In this document: positions 22,165 to 34,320 of the stretch, one piece after another
How the letters are laid out: each line of letters begins with the position of its first letter
How positions within the stretch are numbered: the stretch's first letter is position 1
Program-made: the position numbers and the translations under genes
Source: Welwitschia mirabilis
Lineage: Eukaryota > Gnetophyta > Gnetopsida > Welwitschiales
DNA: 64,000 bases
Reading direction: 5' to 3'
Assembly: GCA_051453625.1 (NCBI GenBank)
Contig: JBOZIK010000001.1
Location: 78,548,285 to 78,612,284, forward strand
The notes under the pieces: model-generated
Told to the model about the DNA's origin: nothing
What the model saw: only the letters and a program-made list of their open reading frames with translations
Database searches by the model: none

Positions 22165-23428
22165 TGATTAGTGTAGTATAATGAATGGGTTTAAAGCTAA
22201 GTTTATACCTAGCTATCATTCTTCCTTAGGGATAACATGGGTTTAGATTTAGATTTGCATTAACTAAGCTTTTAATGGAAGTTACAAATTTAAGAAAAGA
22301 AAGAAAGATGAAATGTTGTTTAAAGTTTTAAGTTGAACCTTGTCTTGAGAAAGGACAGAAGCAAACTAGTTCCAAGTTATTGTCAATTCATCGTAAGCAA
22401 TTCTTCACTCCAATGTTATCCAATTACCTTCCTACAGCACACTTAAAACCTTCAAGTGCTTTTAGTCCAAGTCATGAGGCATAATATCATCCATCATATG
22501 ATAAATGGTGAATCTAATTAACACTTTAGTCTTAAAATAATAATAGAAAGTAAGAACTCCTAAAGTACTCAAGATATATAAAATTAAAAGACTTAGACTA
22601 AGTGATAAAAAGATGTTCACAACTTAAATAAACTTAATGACTAAAGTAGTCACCTAAGCATTCTAATTAAAATATTACTCACGGATCAACATTAAAGGAA
22701 ATAAATTTTATATTATAATAAGGAATAACTTTATAGCAAAGGAAGAAAGAAGCATGAAGAGCTCCTCAACAATCCTTAAAGACTAGCTCATTCCCCCAAA
22801 GAATTGCTTAAAAAGCCATCACAATTCAATGCTTCGAGGTTCTACAATTCTCCAAGCTAAATATGATACAATGAAGGCTTCAAGGCCCTTTTATATTAAG
22901 AGATGAGGCAAAGGGATGGTTACAAGCCTTTGGCTTGTAGTGTTAGGTGGATGTTACATCGTTACATTAGGTAGAACAGTTTGTATTCGCTTTCATTTGG
23001 TGAAGATGCTTATGATAATGCCACCACTTAGCTATGGAGTGTTGTAGCTGCTGCCAACCACTGAATTCTCATCATCATCGCCATTTGTCATCAAGAATGC
23101 AATTGATTTGTGATGTGAAGTTAGATCAATCCCATAACTGCATTTTGTTCAATTTTTCATGACAAGCCAAGAACATGAGTTTGAAGGAAATTTACGCAAA
23201 AAGGGCAATGACACCTACATTTTAGCTCTAATAATCATAAGATTAAGTGATATCCTTCAATTAAGCTTAAGCAACCTGAAAATGGCATGGGAAATAGTTA
23301 AGTCCATAATTAATATAAAAATCAATAGGAAACATGTTTTTATGATGAAATTGATAATATTAATGTCTTCTATTAAGGTTAATTAGTTATTTAAACTTGA
23401 TCAAAATGTCAATTTTTACATGTTAACA
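22165..23428 (-). repeat. 3' LTR of the nested Athila-like element
   Basis: Starts TGATTAGTGTAGTATAATGA on the plus strand and ends ...catgttaaca. Homologous along its length to 30645-31961, with many transitions and small indels. Confidence 0.88.
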
Positions 23429-24950
23429 TAGCTCCTAATCAGTCTTTTGCTATTGCCTTAGCAAATAGATGATGACGAAATGGTTAAACATGGAAAACTT
23501 ATTAAAGTTAAATGTGTATTAAGTGTGAAAAGGATGTATCTTTGAAAAATTTTATGACCAATTTTATATGATTAAGGCATCGAAGCGAAAACAATTTAGT
23601 AAAAATCAAGATGTCATATCCCCTAACCAAAGCTGAACTTTGTTCTCAAATTTTGTGGTGAAAACGTTCAAGTTATTTGAGAACATAAGCCTTACAATGA
23701 ATTGTGAAGAGTCCTTTTATTGAAAACATGCGACTAAGATAAAAATTAACTATAGCAAAAGGCTAATAGAAAAGGTTATCTATAATGAAACAATGTTAAT
23801 TGGAAGGTCGATCAATAAAAATCATTTATGCATTAGGAACTATTTCTCATGAAAATGGTGACAAGTAAAGTTTACTAAAATGGACATAATAAATGCATCA
23901 AATGCACTTTAAACCATAAACTGATGAATAAACAAGTGAACTATCCTAAGTTATCAACCCTTTATTATATTTTTGTATTTTTTCATGAATCTCAATATCA
24001 ATTAAGCGAAGTCTTAACCAAGTAACGTTTATGAATTTAAGAAATTGATGCAATTCCTAAATATGAAAGTTAAGAGACGATGGTTCACATAAATCCTCTA
24101 ATTCCAATTTTTTCGTTTCTTTATTTTTTGTTTTTACGTTTGCATATGTTCTTAGTATTATTCTTTTAAATCACATTTAACATTCAGTGTTACAACATTT
24201 TTTGCCAACAGAGTTAAGCATGTTGTATTTGCAGAAATTAATGCTGCATCGTCAGTGAGCATTTATAGCCCTGATGCAATTGAATGTGTCACAATTAGGT
24301 CATTAGAGCTACATTACCAACAAGCATCCATAGCCTTGATGCAGCTAACTATACCCAACTAAGTAATAAATGTTATGTGCTTATAGAAAAGAGATACATT
24401 GTTTTCTATTCTTCATCTTCCCATAGTCATTTTTATGAACTTTAGAGGTTCATTGGCTCATTATCCTAGTTAATAAAAATCTTGTCCCCATTAAAGGTTT
24501 TTCACTTAAGGAGCATATGCAAAGGTAAATTCCACCCTTTTAACCAAGTTTTCTTGAAACCAAGATCCTAAGAGGATGTGTTCTTAACCAACATAATTTT
24601 CCTTAAGAATTCATAAGTAAACTTAATCATTGCTTAGGTGATAGCGCAATCACTTATTATTTATTTTTTATTTAAGAGCCTTTAACCCAGATCAGTAAGC
24701 ATCATAAATTCATAAGTTATTGGAATAAGTAAATGATAATGCTTTAGGAAATGCCCATTAACTTTAAACAATTGATTATTTTTGGGATTATCTATGATAA
24801 ATACTCCATGAGGCAAAACCTTCTTTATTAAAATTGGTCCTTTTTACTTAGCTATTAGTTTTCCTAGGAAAATATGTAAGCATAAGGCAAAACTAGTTAA
24901 TGTTATTATGGAATTTCTTCATCCTCTCTTTGTTTATTCTCATGTTTTCA
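23429..24950 (-). other. 3' non-pol region of the nested Athila-like element
   Basis: AT-rich sequence between the end of integrase and the 3' LTR, where Athila elements may carry an envelope-like ORF. I see no supported ORF. A degenerate direct repeat of about 56 bases is present ('gcatttatagccctgatgca' near 24260 and its relative near 24325). Confidence 0.5.
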
Positions 24951-25960
24951 CAGGAGTCATTTTTTATTTTATCTGAGTCGTTAAGTTGTATGACCCTATT
25001 TGTTCTTCCAGCCTTGAAATTTATGTTTATGTTTTTGATTACCCAGTAAGATTTATGCTAAAGTTCTATGGGTAGATAATAGGCTTTTCCATAGACTAAT
25101 CTAAATAGTGACATTCCTAAGGGAGTTTTGTAAGTGGTGTGATATGCCCATGAAACATCATTGAGTTTGCAAGACCAATATTTTCATGTTGAATTGAGTA
25201 CCTTTTGTAATATTTTTTTTAAGTTCTCTATTCATAACTTCAACTTGGTCCCTTGTTTAAGGGTAGTATAGTGTTGCAACTTTGGGTATAACCTTATATT
25301 TAGTAAGAAGGTTGTTAAATATTTTATTGCAAAAGTGTGTTCCTCCATCACTAATTAAAACACATGGGCAATCAAAGTGCATTACGTTATTTTCTTTAAA
25401 TAATTTAGCCACTTTTTTAGCATTGTTTATTTAATAAGCGCAAGCCTTAACCCATTTAGTTATATATTCAACATAGACGAGAATGTATTAAGGCCCATTT
25501 GATAATGTATAAGGACCTTGAAAATCAATTCTCCAAATGTCGAAGGATTCAATAATAAGAATGTGGTTTAAGGGTTCAATAATAAGACTTCCTAACTTTT
25601 GATAGTTATTACACGATTTACAATAAAGGTAGGAGTCTTTAAAAATAGATGGTCAATAAAAACCATATTTTGAAGAATTTTTGTAATGGTTTTATTGGCT
25701 AAGTAGTGACCCTTACAAGCCTTAGGATGGAAATGTTTAAGTATATCATCTATGTTAGTTTGGGGGATACATTCGTGAATGACTTGATCTAGATAGTATT
25801 TAAAAAGATATGGGCTATCCTAGAAAAAGTACTTGGTTTGGCTTAGAAATCTCTTTTTATCATTGACGGTCCAATGAGAAGGGATGGTTTTGGACACTAA
25901 GTAGTTAACAATATCTCCAAACTAAGATACTTTCTTAATCAAAAAGAGATGTTTATCTAG
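24950..25960 (-). pseudogene. Athila-like integrase
   Basis: Minus-strand runs in order: VLISDGGTHFCNKIFNNLL near 25315-25370 (with the second catalytic Asp), LTKYKVIPKVATLYYP, QVEVMNRELKKIL near 25215 (with the catalytic Glu), WAYHTTYKTPLGMSLFRLVY and GKAYYLPIEL near 25065-25150. These follow the wording of plant Athila integrases closely. Stops break the frame between blocks. Confidence 0.88.
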
Positions 25961-26480
25961 GAACATATCATTAACTAGAAGGGATGTTTGTGGATTCTCT
26001 TGAATTAATTGGGAAAGATGATCAACAACTACATTATCAAAACCCTTTTTATCTTTAATTTTTAAGTCAAATTCTTTCAAAAGAAGGATCCATCTAATTA
26101 GTCTTGGTTTTGAGTTCTTCTTGACAAAGAGATATCTAAGGGATAATGATTAGTGTAGATAATTACCTTATATCCTAAAAGGTATTGCATTAATTTATCT
26201 AAGGTAAAGACTATAGCTAATAAATCTTTTTCTGTAACGATGTAGTTTAACTAATTTTCATTCAAAGTTTTACTAGCATAATAAATCATGGTTGGTTTTT
26301 TATCTATTCGTTATCCTAAAACAGCCCCAATTACATAATCACTGACATCATACATAAGCTCAAAAGGTAACTTCTAGTCAGTTGGTTGACTAATTAGAAT
26401 AGAAGTTAGTTTTCTTTGCATTATTCCAAGGATTGATGAGATTTGGCAGTCCATTTGAAAATGGTGTCTTTGCTTAAAAG
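25960..26480 (-). pseudogene. Athila-like RNase H
   Basis: Runs such as KPTMIYYASKTLNENQLNYI-like sequence near 26220-26310 (with a stop inside) and [32 protein letters not shown] and [11 protein letters not shown] near 26012-26170. They match the RNase H block of Athila polyproteins (YASRTL..AQ.NY..TEKELLA.VFA..KF..YL.G). Confidence 0.85.
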
Positions 26481-27570
26481 ATCATACAATGGCTTAGAGG
26501 TTTTACTAAAATCCTTGATAAACCTCCTATAGTATCCTACATGTCCTAAGAAAGATCTGATATCTTTTTGTTTTTGAGGAATTGATAGGTGTGTGATTAG
26601 GAAAACCTTAGTAGGATCTACTTAGATTCCTTCCTTAGAGATGACGTATCCTAAAACTATGCCTTAATTAAGCATAAAATGGCATTTCTCCTAGTTGAGT
26701 ACAAAGCATTTCTCGATACATAACTTAAGAACATGTTCTAAGTTGTTTGAATAGTGGTTAAGGAGGTTCCATAAACCAAGAAATCATCCATGAATATTTC
26801 AACAACTGAATCTAATTATTTGAAGAAGATTCTAATTATACAACATTGGAAAGTGGCAGTGCATTACATAGACCAAAGGACATTTATTTGTAGGTAAATG
26901 TTCCATATGGGTAATTGAAGGTGGTCGGTAATTTCTATTTGATTATAGCCCAAGTCCCTATCTAAGAAATAGTAAAACAAATTCACTGCAAGTTACTCTA
27001 GGATTTGGTCAAAGAAAGGCAAACGAAAGTGGTCTTTTCTTGAGATGGCATTTAAGTTTTTGTAGTAAATTCACATCATCCATTTTACTATGGACCTATT
27101 AGGGATAAGATCATTATGCTCATTAGAAATAAGGGTAATTCCTGCTTTATAACCCTAAGCTGAGTTAAACTAATCCATTTGCTATCTGAAATAAGGTAGA
27201 TAATCCAATTATTGAGAAGTTTGATCATCTCCTTTTTGACTACCTCCCTTAAGATTGGGTTTATTCATTTATGGTATTCTCTTGATGATTTAAAATTATC
27301 TTATAAATATATATAATGCATGCAAATGTTTGTATCAATGTCTCTAATATCAGAGAGGATCCATCCTATTGCTTGCTTATTATTCCTGAAGAGCGTAAGT
27401 AATTGAGCTTCTTAATATGGGGTTAAAAATGAGTTTATTACTACCCGGAGAGTGGAGTTATCCCATAAGAAAGTGTATTTCAAATCATTGGGCAAGGGTT
27501 TAAGTTTCAAGTTAACTTTGTTTTGGGCAATGAGGCTTAATTCCTCTTTTAAGCTATTATTTTTAGGAGA
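26480..27570 (-). pseudogene. Athila-like reverse transcriptase
   Basis: The minus strand reads PLPNDLKYTFLWDNSTLRVV near 27460-27520, NNKQAIGWILSDIRDID and ICMHYIYL near 27330-27410, EMIKLLNNWIIYLISDSKWI near 27180-27245, and FMDDFLVYG at 26768-26797 (FMDD at 26783-26794). The catalytic Asp pair is kept, but stops before and after rule out an active enzyme. Confidence 0.88.
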
Positions 27571-27639
27571 GTGGGAAGCAAATTCATGGTTTTCAAAAGG
27601 GTTTCTATATCATGCACTTGCTTTATTCCTTCATCATTT

Positions 27640-27960
27640 TATGGGAACTTCATGGCATTAAAAATCTTTAGTTCTATGGTTATTTTGCTAAAGGAACTTT
27701 TCATTAACCCATTCCTGTATTTGATTAGGGAATTTGAGGTTGCTAAGAACGGTCTTCCTAGTATGATGGGTATTGATTGGTTTGTTGAGTTCTTCATGTT
27801 TAAAACCACAAAGTCTACTAGGAAGTAGCAACTATCAGCTCTAATTATAACATCCTCTATTACTTCTAATGGAATTTTAATAGAGTTATCAACTAATTAG
27901 AGTTGGAGTTTCATGTTCTTAAGTTCTTCCAAGCCTAATTCTTTATAGGTTTTATAGGAA
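27640..27960 (-). pseudogene. Athila-like protease C-terminal part
   Basis: In one minus-strand frame 27720-27830 gives PIILGRPFLATSNSLI-like sequence with small changes, then KYRNGL, the ILGRPFLAT..ALI....G block at the end of Athila protease. The D-T/S-G active site is not recognisable. Confidence 0.65.
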
Positions 27961-28399
27961 AGTAATTTTTCTAAGTATAATAAAGATTGGTTAAGTTGTT
28001 TGTTACCTATGATGATAGTGATTGTGGGACACCCAAGTTCTTTATATGTTGGTGAAAATTGGTTATAAAGAATTAGGATTATTTGTTAAGCTAAGAAAGC
28101 TTTGCTTTTTACATTTATATGGCTTTTTACAGTGCATAAGTCTTTAAGGAATTTGGCTTAGGANNNNNNNNNNAGGAAGGTACTTGCTTGATGGCTTTTA
28201 GAAGTGGGATGTTTATTTTAAATTCCTTGAAAATTTCTAGAGCCTCTAATTGCTTTTTCATTCTGTTGTTATTCCTAAGTTACTGGGGAAAAGGTAAGGG
28301 TTCTTGGTATATGGGCAATGAATCTTTATTCTTATTCTTTTTTCTTGTTTTTTATAGGCTTTTGTTTTTCCTTAGGCTTATTTTGTATGAGTGGATTTT

Positions 28400-29870
28400 C
28401 TAGCTTTTTACCACTCCTAAGATGTATAGACTTAGTTTCTTCTAAGTGTTCTATTCCTTTAGTAAACCTAACTTCTTTTGGGCTTGGTTAAGCAATCATG
28501 GAGAGTTTTCCTATTTCCCTTTAGTTCATTGATAAAAGGATATAGGTGGTAGTTTGCTAGAGTTGGTGTATGCTCTATTCAAGTCTTTACTTCATTTGAG
28601 CTTGTGATTCCATAAACTTTTTAATGGATTCCTTCAATGGGTTAGATGAATTTATTTAACAGTTTGATGATGGTAAGGTTGGAAAGATGAGGGAATGGAA
28701 TTTTGAGGCTAATAATTTTGTTGTGGATTATTATCTTGCTTCTAAGAGAAATTGGGGTGGTCTTGACAACCGAGGTTATAAGTTCTTGAGCGTGAGTTGT
28801 TTTTAGGATTTTTCCATTAGTGCCCTACCGCATTTACCTACTAATTGGCTATATTTTGGAATAGAGAAATGGAGGTACATTCAAAGGATTCATGAGTGTC
28901 AATGTAGCAAATCAAATACTCAAGTTTAGTGACCATGGATGAGGGTGAAGTTGAGGTAGTTAATGATTCTAATTTCTTTGATAATTCATCTATTTTGTTA
29001 TTCCCCTTAAAATTTTTGGAGACTTAAAGATGCTTGTCAACCTAACTAGATGATGTGATCTTAAGGATTTGATAGGTTTCTCCTAGTTCTTCAAACTCTC
29101 AATTACACTTTCTAAGTACTCCCAAATCTTGTCTAGGGGCATGCTAAGAAAATTACCTCAGCTCATCATCTCAACCAATTAGTGATTATTAGTGGACAAC
29201 CCATCATAAAAAAAACTTATTTTCTTACCTGGCTCAAAACCATGTTAGGAACATTTTAGTAAAAGGTCTTTGAATTGTTCTAAGGTCTGGGAAAAAGTTT
29301 TGTGATTCTTTTCTTAGAAATTCATGAGTTTTTTCTTTAGGGCTATTTTCTTATGAGTGGAAAAAAATTTGGAAACTTAGATTTGTCCAATTTGTAATGG
29401 AGAAGGGTTTTAAGTTGTATAACTAGGATTTCATCTTTTCTTTCAAGGAAAAGGGAAATAGGATAAGCCTAAGTGCATCATGACTATTAGGATATTGAGG
29501 TACAGTTCATAAGACTCTAAGAAAGAGTTGGATAGTAGAAAACTTGAATTATAGCCTTTGTTTAATGGATGGCAGCACTATGCAAGAGGGTGTTCCTAGG
29601 CTTTGTGATTGAAGGTAATCACATAGGGTTTGCCTAGGTTGGTTAGAAATAGCAGTGAGGGTAGCTTGCTGTTTGGCCATTTCTTAGATGAAATAGTACA
29701 CTGTTAATCTATTAAGAATCTTCTAATTAGATAAAGATACATTAAGGAATCTTGAAGGTTGAGTGGGTCATTTAGGTTTTGTTGTGGTTTCTAATTTTTT
29801 GCATTCTTTCATGATCTGTGTAAGGATCCATGTTGTTGTGAGTTAGAATTCTAGTTTCTTCACGAGTTCA
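28400..29870 (-). pseudogene. Athila-like gag
   Basis: Minus-strand runs: YDGLSTNNH.LVEMMS near 29165-29215 (FY.GL....R..VD.A.G), SRTYNLGCQDHPNFS near 28735-28800 (Y..TYNPGW..HPN.SW), then NNPQQNY.PQNSIPSSFQPY. The order is that of Athila gag. A 10-base N run lies at 28164-28173. 27970-28400 gives no clear homology. Confidence 0.8.
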
Positions 29871-30621
29871 GATCATACAAGAACAAGATCAAAAGGTTGT
29901 AAGAAGGTTTCAGACTATTTTCAAGTCAGATTTTATTGTTCTTGTAGGTTGGTTGGATTTCAAGGATTGCACAAAAGATTATATCAAACATCAAGGATGT
30001 TCTAGACCAAAAGGACTGTGGTGCTAGTGAGGAAAGGTGATAACACTAGTTATGTTTGATGTTTCAGGTTTAGTTTTTGTACATGGGTTTGCTGATCTTG
30101 TGTAGAATTATTAGACTAATAAGGTCACAGTGAATTAGGACTGAAATGAAAAATGTGAATAAAATTGAAACCTATATTATCAAAATCATAAGAAAATTTT
30201 TAAGAGAATTTTAATGTTTTATGCACACAGCGAAAATTCGAAAATGCAAAACAGAAATAGAAAAATGCAAAAAAGTGTAGTAGGAAAAGAAAAGCATGCA
30301 ACACAATGTAAAGTTTTAATTAAAGGTTTTTAAGTTTTTAAAACTCCAAAAGCAACCTGTAAACAAATGTTATAATTGCATAAAACAAGTTAGGAAATAA
30401 TCAAAAAAGAACTTTAAAATAGCTAGACCAGTTTAGGTAACATGGAACGACTAGTACCAACCACTAGAAAGAAAAGAAAAGAAACATACAAAACAAAAGA
30501 AAAATAACCAGTTCAGGTATCACTGGAAGAAGGACTAGTACCCACCACTAGAAATATAAAAACTATGTATAAACTTGCAAAAAGAAAAGCAATACTCCTA
30601 TGAACTGCTACCATGCTATTA

Positions 30622-30639
30622 TCCTTAGTAACGACATCA
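30622..30639 (-). other. Degraded tRNA-Asp primer binding site, nested Athila-like element
   Basis: The minus strand reads TGATGTCGTTACTAAGGA against TGGCGCCGTTGCCGGGGA. All seven differences are C-to-T or G-to-A. It starts five bases inside the LTR edge at 30645. Confidence 0.85.
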
Positions 30640-30644
30640 AAATA

Positions 30645-31961
30645 TGATTATTACAATATAATGGCTAGATTTAGAGCTAAGTTTACACTTAACTATCATT
30701 CTTCGTTAGGGATAATATGGGTTTAGGCTTAGATTTGTACTAACTAAATTTAAGAAAAGAAAGAAAGAGGAAATGGTATTTAACATTTTAAATTGAGTTT
30801 CATCTTGAGAAAGAATACAAGAAAACTAGCTCCAAGATATCACTGCATTATTATAAGCACTCCTTTACTCCAATATTGTTCAATTGCCTTCTTACAAAAC
30901 ACTTAAACCATAAAGTTCTTTTGATCCAAGTCATGGGACATAATCCCATTCATCATAGGATAAATAGTGAATCCAATTAATACTTTAGTCTTAAAATAAT
31001 AATAGACTCTTAAAGTACTTAAGATCTATGAAATTAAAAGATTTAGACTAAGTGATAAAAAGGAGTCCGCACAACTTAAATAGACTTGATGATTAAAGTA
31101 GTTACCTAAGCATTCTAATTAGAATATTACACATGAAATAAAATTAAAGAAAAATAACTTTTTCATTAAAAAAAGAAACAACTTCATAGTAAAGAAAAAA
31201 AGAAGTAGGAAGAACTGCTTATTAATCCTTAAAGACTAGCTCACTTCCTCAAAGAGTCATTTAGAAATCAATCACAAGTCGATGCTCCAAGGTTCTACAA
31301 TTTTCTAAGCCAAAGATCATACAATAAAGGGTTCAAGGTCCTTATATAGTAAGAGATGGGATAGAGGGGTGGTTACAAGCCCTTAGCTTATAGTGTTAAG
31401 TGGACGATTACATGATTACATTAGGTGAGATGGTTTGCCTTTTCTTCCACGTGGTAAAGACACTTATGACGATGTAACCACTTAGCTCTGGAGTGCTGGA
31501 GCTACAACTAACTGTTGACTATGCCATGTGTCTTCACCATCATCCTAATTAGCCTTGCTAAATGTCACTTTATAAATCCTCGTCATCACTATCACATGTC
31601 ATTAATAATGTAATTGATTTATGATGTGGAGTTAGATTAAGCCCAAAACTACATTTTATCCAATTTTCCATGACAAGCCAGGAACATGAGTTTGAAGGCA
31701 ATTTGTACAAAAGGGCTGGCGGTTCTGGTGATTCTAGCTGACAGCACTAACATTTTGGCTCTGATAATCATGGGATTAAGTAATGTCCTTCAATTAATCT
31801 TAAGTAATCTAAAGATGTCATGGGAAATAGTTAAGTCTAAAATTAGTATAAAAATCAATAGAAGACATGTTTTTATGATTAAAGCGATAATATTAATGTC
31901 TTTTATTAAGGTTAATTAGTCATTTAAACTAGATTGAAATGTTTATTTTTTACATGTTACA
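30645..31961 (-). repeat. 5' LTR of the nested Athila-like element
   Basis: Starts TGATTATTACAATATAATGG and ends ...tacatgttaca. Pairs with 22165-23428. Between gag and this LTR (29870-30621) is an untranslated leader with a short repeated motif, 'accagttcaggtatcactgg' and its relative, near 30427-30545. Confidence 0.9.
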
Positions 31962-31966
31962 TATAA
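31962..31966. repeat. Right target-site duplication of the nested Athila-like element
   Basis: 'tataa', partner of 'cataa' at 22160-22164. Confidence 0.7.
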
Positions 31967-32330
31967 CAATATTTAGCTTAAAGATTAATTAGACCACTCA
32001 TGGATATTTCAACTCTATAAGGGGTTTGAAATAAGGCAATCATCTATCACCTTATCTATTTATTATAGTTTTGGACATTAGTAGGAATATTTTTCTAAGA
32101 TGGGGGGAAAGATATGAAGATTCATAACACTGAAGTAATACACAATCACTTCGCTAATGACGTAGTGATCTTCATAGAGGGAAATATGAAGTAAATAAGA
32201 GCCATTAAAAAAGGGATAGATTTATTCAGGAAGGAGTCGGAGCTAGACATAAATTGACAGAAAAGTAGGGCTTACGTTATCAATACTTGGTCACGTGTCC
32301 AAGGCATAATTAAGAGACAACTGGGTACCT
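31967..32330 (+). pseudogene. LINE ORF2 reverse transcriptase, catalytic half
   Basis: The reading frame left at 22159 resumes here. It shows GYFNSIRGLK near 32010-32038, then NHLSPYLFIIVLDI near 32040-32082 (the RGLRQGDPLSPYLF block), then, one shift later, HNHFANDVVIFIEGN near 32141-32185. The catalytic F-A-D-D reads F-A-N-D (32150-32161), a change of the first active-site Asp. Farther on, SELDINWQKS-like residues near 32240-32270 follow the family. Confidence 0.87.
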
Positions 32331-33280
32331 AGTTGGGTAATAGAAAACATCTTTACCTAGAGATTTCCATGTTTAATTAGAACAAAGTAAACTCTTGGGA
32401 AGGCCTGCTATAAAAAATAGGCAGAATATATAGTGCCTAGAATCCATATTTCTATTAAGTAAGAGCAGAATCATCTTGGTAAATACCATTATACTAGTCA
32501 TAGTAAGATACAGTTCTATAATAGAGGTGTTGTTAGAAAAAATTAATAACATGCTTAATAAAAAAATTACGAATTTCATCTAGAATGGGGAAAAAATCCT
32601 CGAGGGTTATTGTGGTGACTTGTGAGAAAATAGATAAGTTAGTGGAATCTAGAGGATGAGGCATGTAGAATATTAGAGATATCATATTAATGATGTAAGT
32701 AAAAATTATTTTAAGATCAGAAGCGAGGGAAAACCATCCATGAATGAGGATCCTGAAGTAGAAGTATAGGGATTAGGAGGTAATGTGGGGGGTATGCCCT
32801 TTCTAGAAAGCTTTATGTAAAGGAAGAGTGGAGCTAGAAACTCTTACGTGCAAAAAGATTGAAAGGGAGGATATTCCCTTTTGATCCTCTAGAATATTTT
32901 AGGAAAAAATACCAAAGGAAATCAAGGAAATTAGATCAGTAAAGATTTGGTTAAAATATGCAGTAGTGTAAAAGTTAGAGGACTATGGAAGAAGGAAGAA
33001 GCTTCCTAGATTAGAAACTAAAATCATAAAGAAAACCATTAAGATTCATAAGGGGTATCTAATAGGTCTGAAAATTACTTTAACCAAAGAAAAAGATATT
33101 TAATTTAGAGATGATAACTAGTTAGCTTGAAAAGGCTACTAATCAACAAATATGAGTATAACGAGCAACTATACAAGATCTAGAGAAAATCAAACATGAC
33201 GAAAGTAGTAATTTTAAGATGGCTTATTTTTAAAGGAAGAGTACTATTAGCAAGCAATCTATAGAGGAGAGGCTATAGCA
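32331..33280 (+). pseudogene. LINE ORF2 thumb and C-terminal region, decayed
   Basis: Plus-strand runs with LINE-like wording (for example YLGTQLGNRKHLYLEIS-like sequence around 32310-32370) between stops. The region joins the RT core to the zinc-binding tail and holds no other gene. Confidence 0.55.
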
Positions 33281-33400
33281 TAAAGGACACTTATAGATAC
33301 CAGGGAAGGGTAGAAACCATGAAACATCTCTTCTAGACTTGTCCTATAATGAGGAAAATATGGGATGAGCTTAATATAGTAATAGATTAGACTCAATTAA
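33280..33400 (+). pseudogene. LINE ORF2 zinc-binding tail (zf-RVT)
   Basis: GRVETMKHLF, a stop, then TCPIMRKIWDEL matches the E..EHLF..CP....+W pattern of the domain that ends plant LINE ORF2. The His and one Cys remain. Confidence 0.8.
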
Positions 33401-34320
33401 TATGTATAATGGATTGATATAATTTTATCGGGAATCTGAATAACCCACAATTACAAGATATTCAAGAGTATAGAAGCAATGTAATGGGCATAAGAACCCA
33501 AATCAAAAGGTAGATTTGGAAGTTCAAAGCATTAAGAAAAATGGGTAATCATCCAAAGCATGAACCAAAAAAGAGTAAATGACTTAAAAGTAACAAGGAG
33601 ATGTAGCAACGGTAATGGCCATCAGTTGCAAGTCATTAATGGACATAAGAGAAGATGCAGACTTCCTTTCAAGTAGAGTGAAGAGGAAGGAAAAATTGAT
33701 GGTGGTAAGAAAAAGAAGGTCCATCACTTAGCAATTGGTGGTGCATGCAATAGTCCTACATGAACAAGGAGAGTGCATTCTGCTATTATTCATATGTCTT
33801 AATGATATGGATAGATTTGTTAAGAAAAGGGTACCACAAAATACCAAGGGTTTCATTAGAAAGGCTAAACTTACAGATCCCTAGAAGCTAGCTATTAAAT
33901 TTGTAAATAGATATTTGGTTTAGGATGCAAACCATCCCAAGCTACGAGGGATACATTTTAGCTTCTTACTTGTTTTTAAAGAAGAAACAAGAGTTAAATT
34001 TTCATTTTTCCTAGATGAAAGGCTAAGGAACAACATGGGTAGAAGGCACTTAAGACTTGTTAGAAGATGAGTATAATTCATAAATTCTATAGCCACTCCA
34101 TGTATGACTCTTGCCTAGAAAGCCAAGGAAGAGAATCAGAAAATCAGAAGTAGGAAAAGGGCAAAACTATTTGAAACCTTCCCTTTTCCTAGATGATCAA
34201 GATTAGGCATGAGTAGAAAAAGGGCCAAAGAAAAAGAGGAGCATGTGAAGGCAGTGGAAGAAGTTCCACAAGAAATGATAAAGGAAAACTAGCATCCAAC
34301 ATCCTCAAGAATAGGGAAGC
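33400..34320 (+). pseudogene. Lysine/arginine-rich segment after the LINE zinc-binding tail
   Basis: Discontinuous plus-strand frames include FVKKRVPQNTKGFIRKAKL near 33810-33870 and FKEETRVKFSFFLDERLRNN near 33978-34035, then basic stretches (SRKRAKLFETFPFP; SRKRAKEKEEHVKAVEEVPQ). I recognise no domain. It links the LINE ORF2 tail to the J-domain relic and may belong to either. Confidence 0.4.

Larger units (their letters stand above)
22165..31961 (-). mobile_element. Athila-like Ty3/gypsy element inserted in the LINE RT domain
   Basis: A complete but decayed minus-strand element of about 9.8 kb with LTRs at 30645-31961 (5') and 22165-23428 (3'), a tRNA-Asp primer binding site, then gag, protease, RT, RNase H and integrase. 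Motif wording and primer type place it in Athila/Tat. Both edges are fixed by LTR comparison, by a 5-bp duplication and by the LINE frame resuming across the insertion. It has numerous stops, so it is immobile without help. Confidence 0.9.

Noticed and set aside
22177-22181. 'tataa' as target duplication with the LTR starting at 22182
   Set aside because: LTR homology extends further left to 22165/30645, the primer site spacing fits 30645, and only the earlier edge restores the LINE frame.
30604-30620. Met-type primer binding site for the nested Athila-like element (minus strand TGGTAGCAGTTC)
   Set aside because: It lies about 25 bases farther from the LTR and matches less well than the tRNA-Asp-type site at 30622-30639, which is five bases from the LTR edge.
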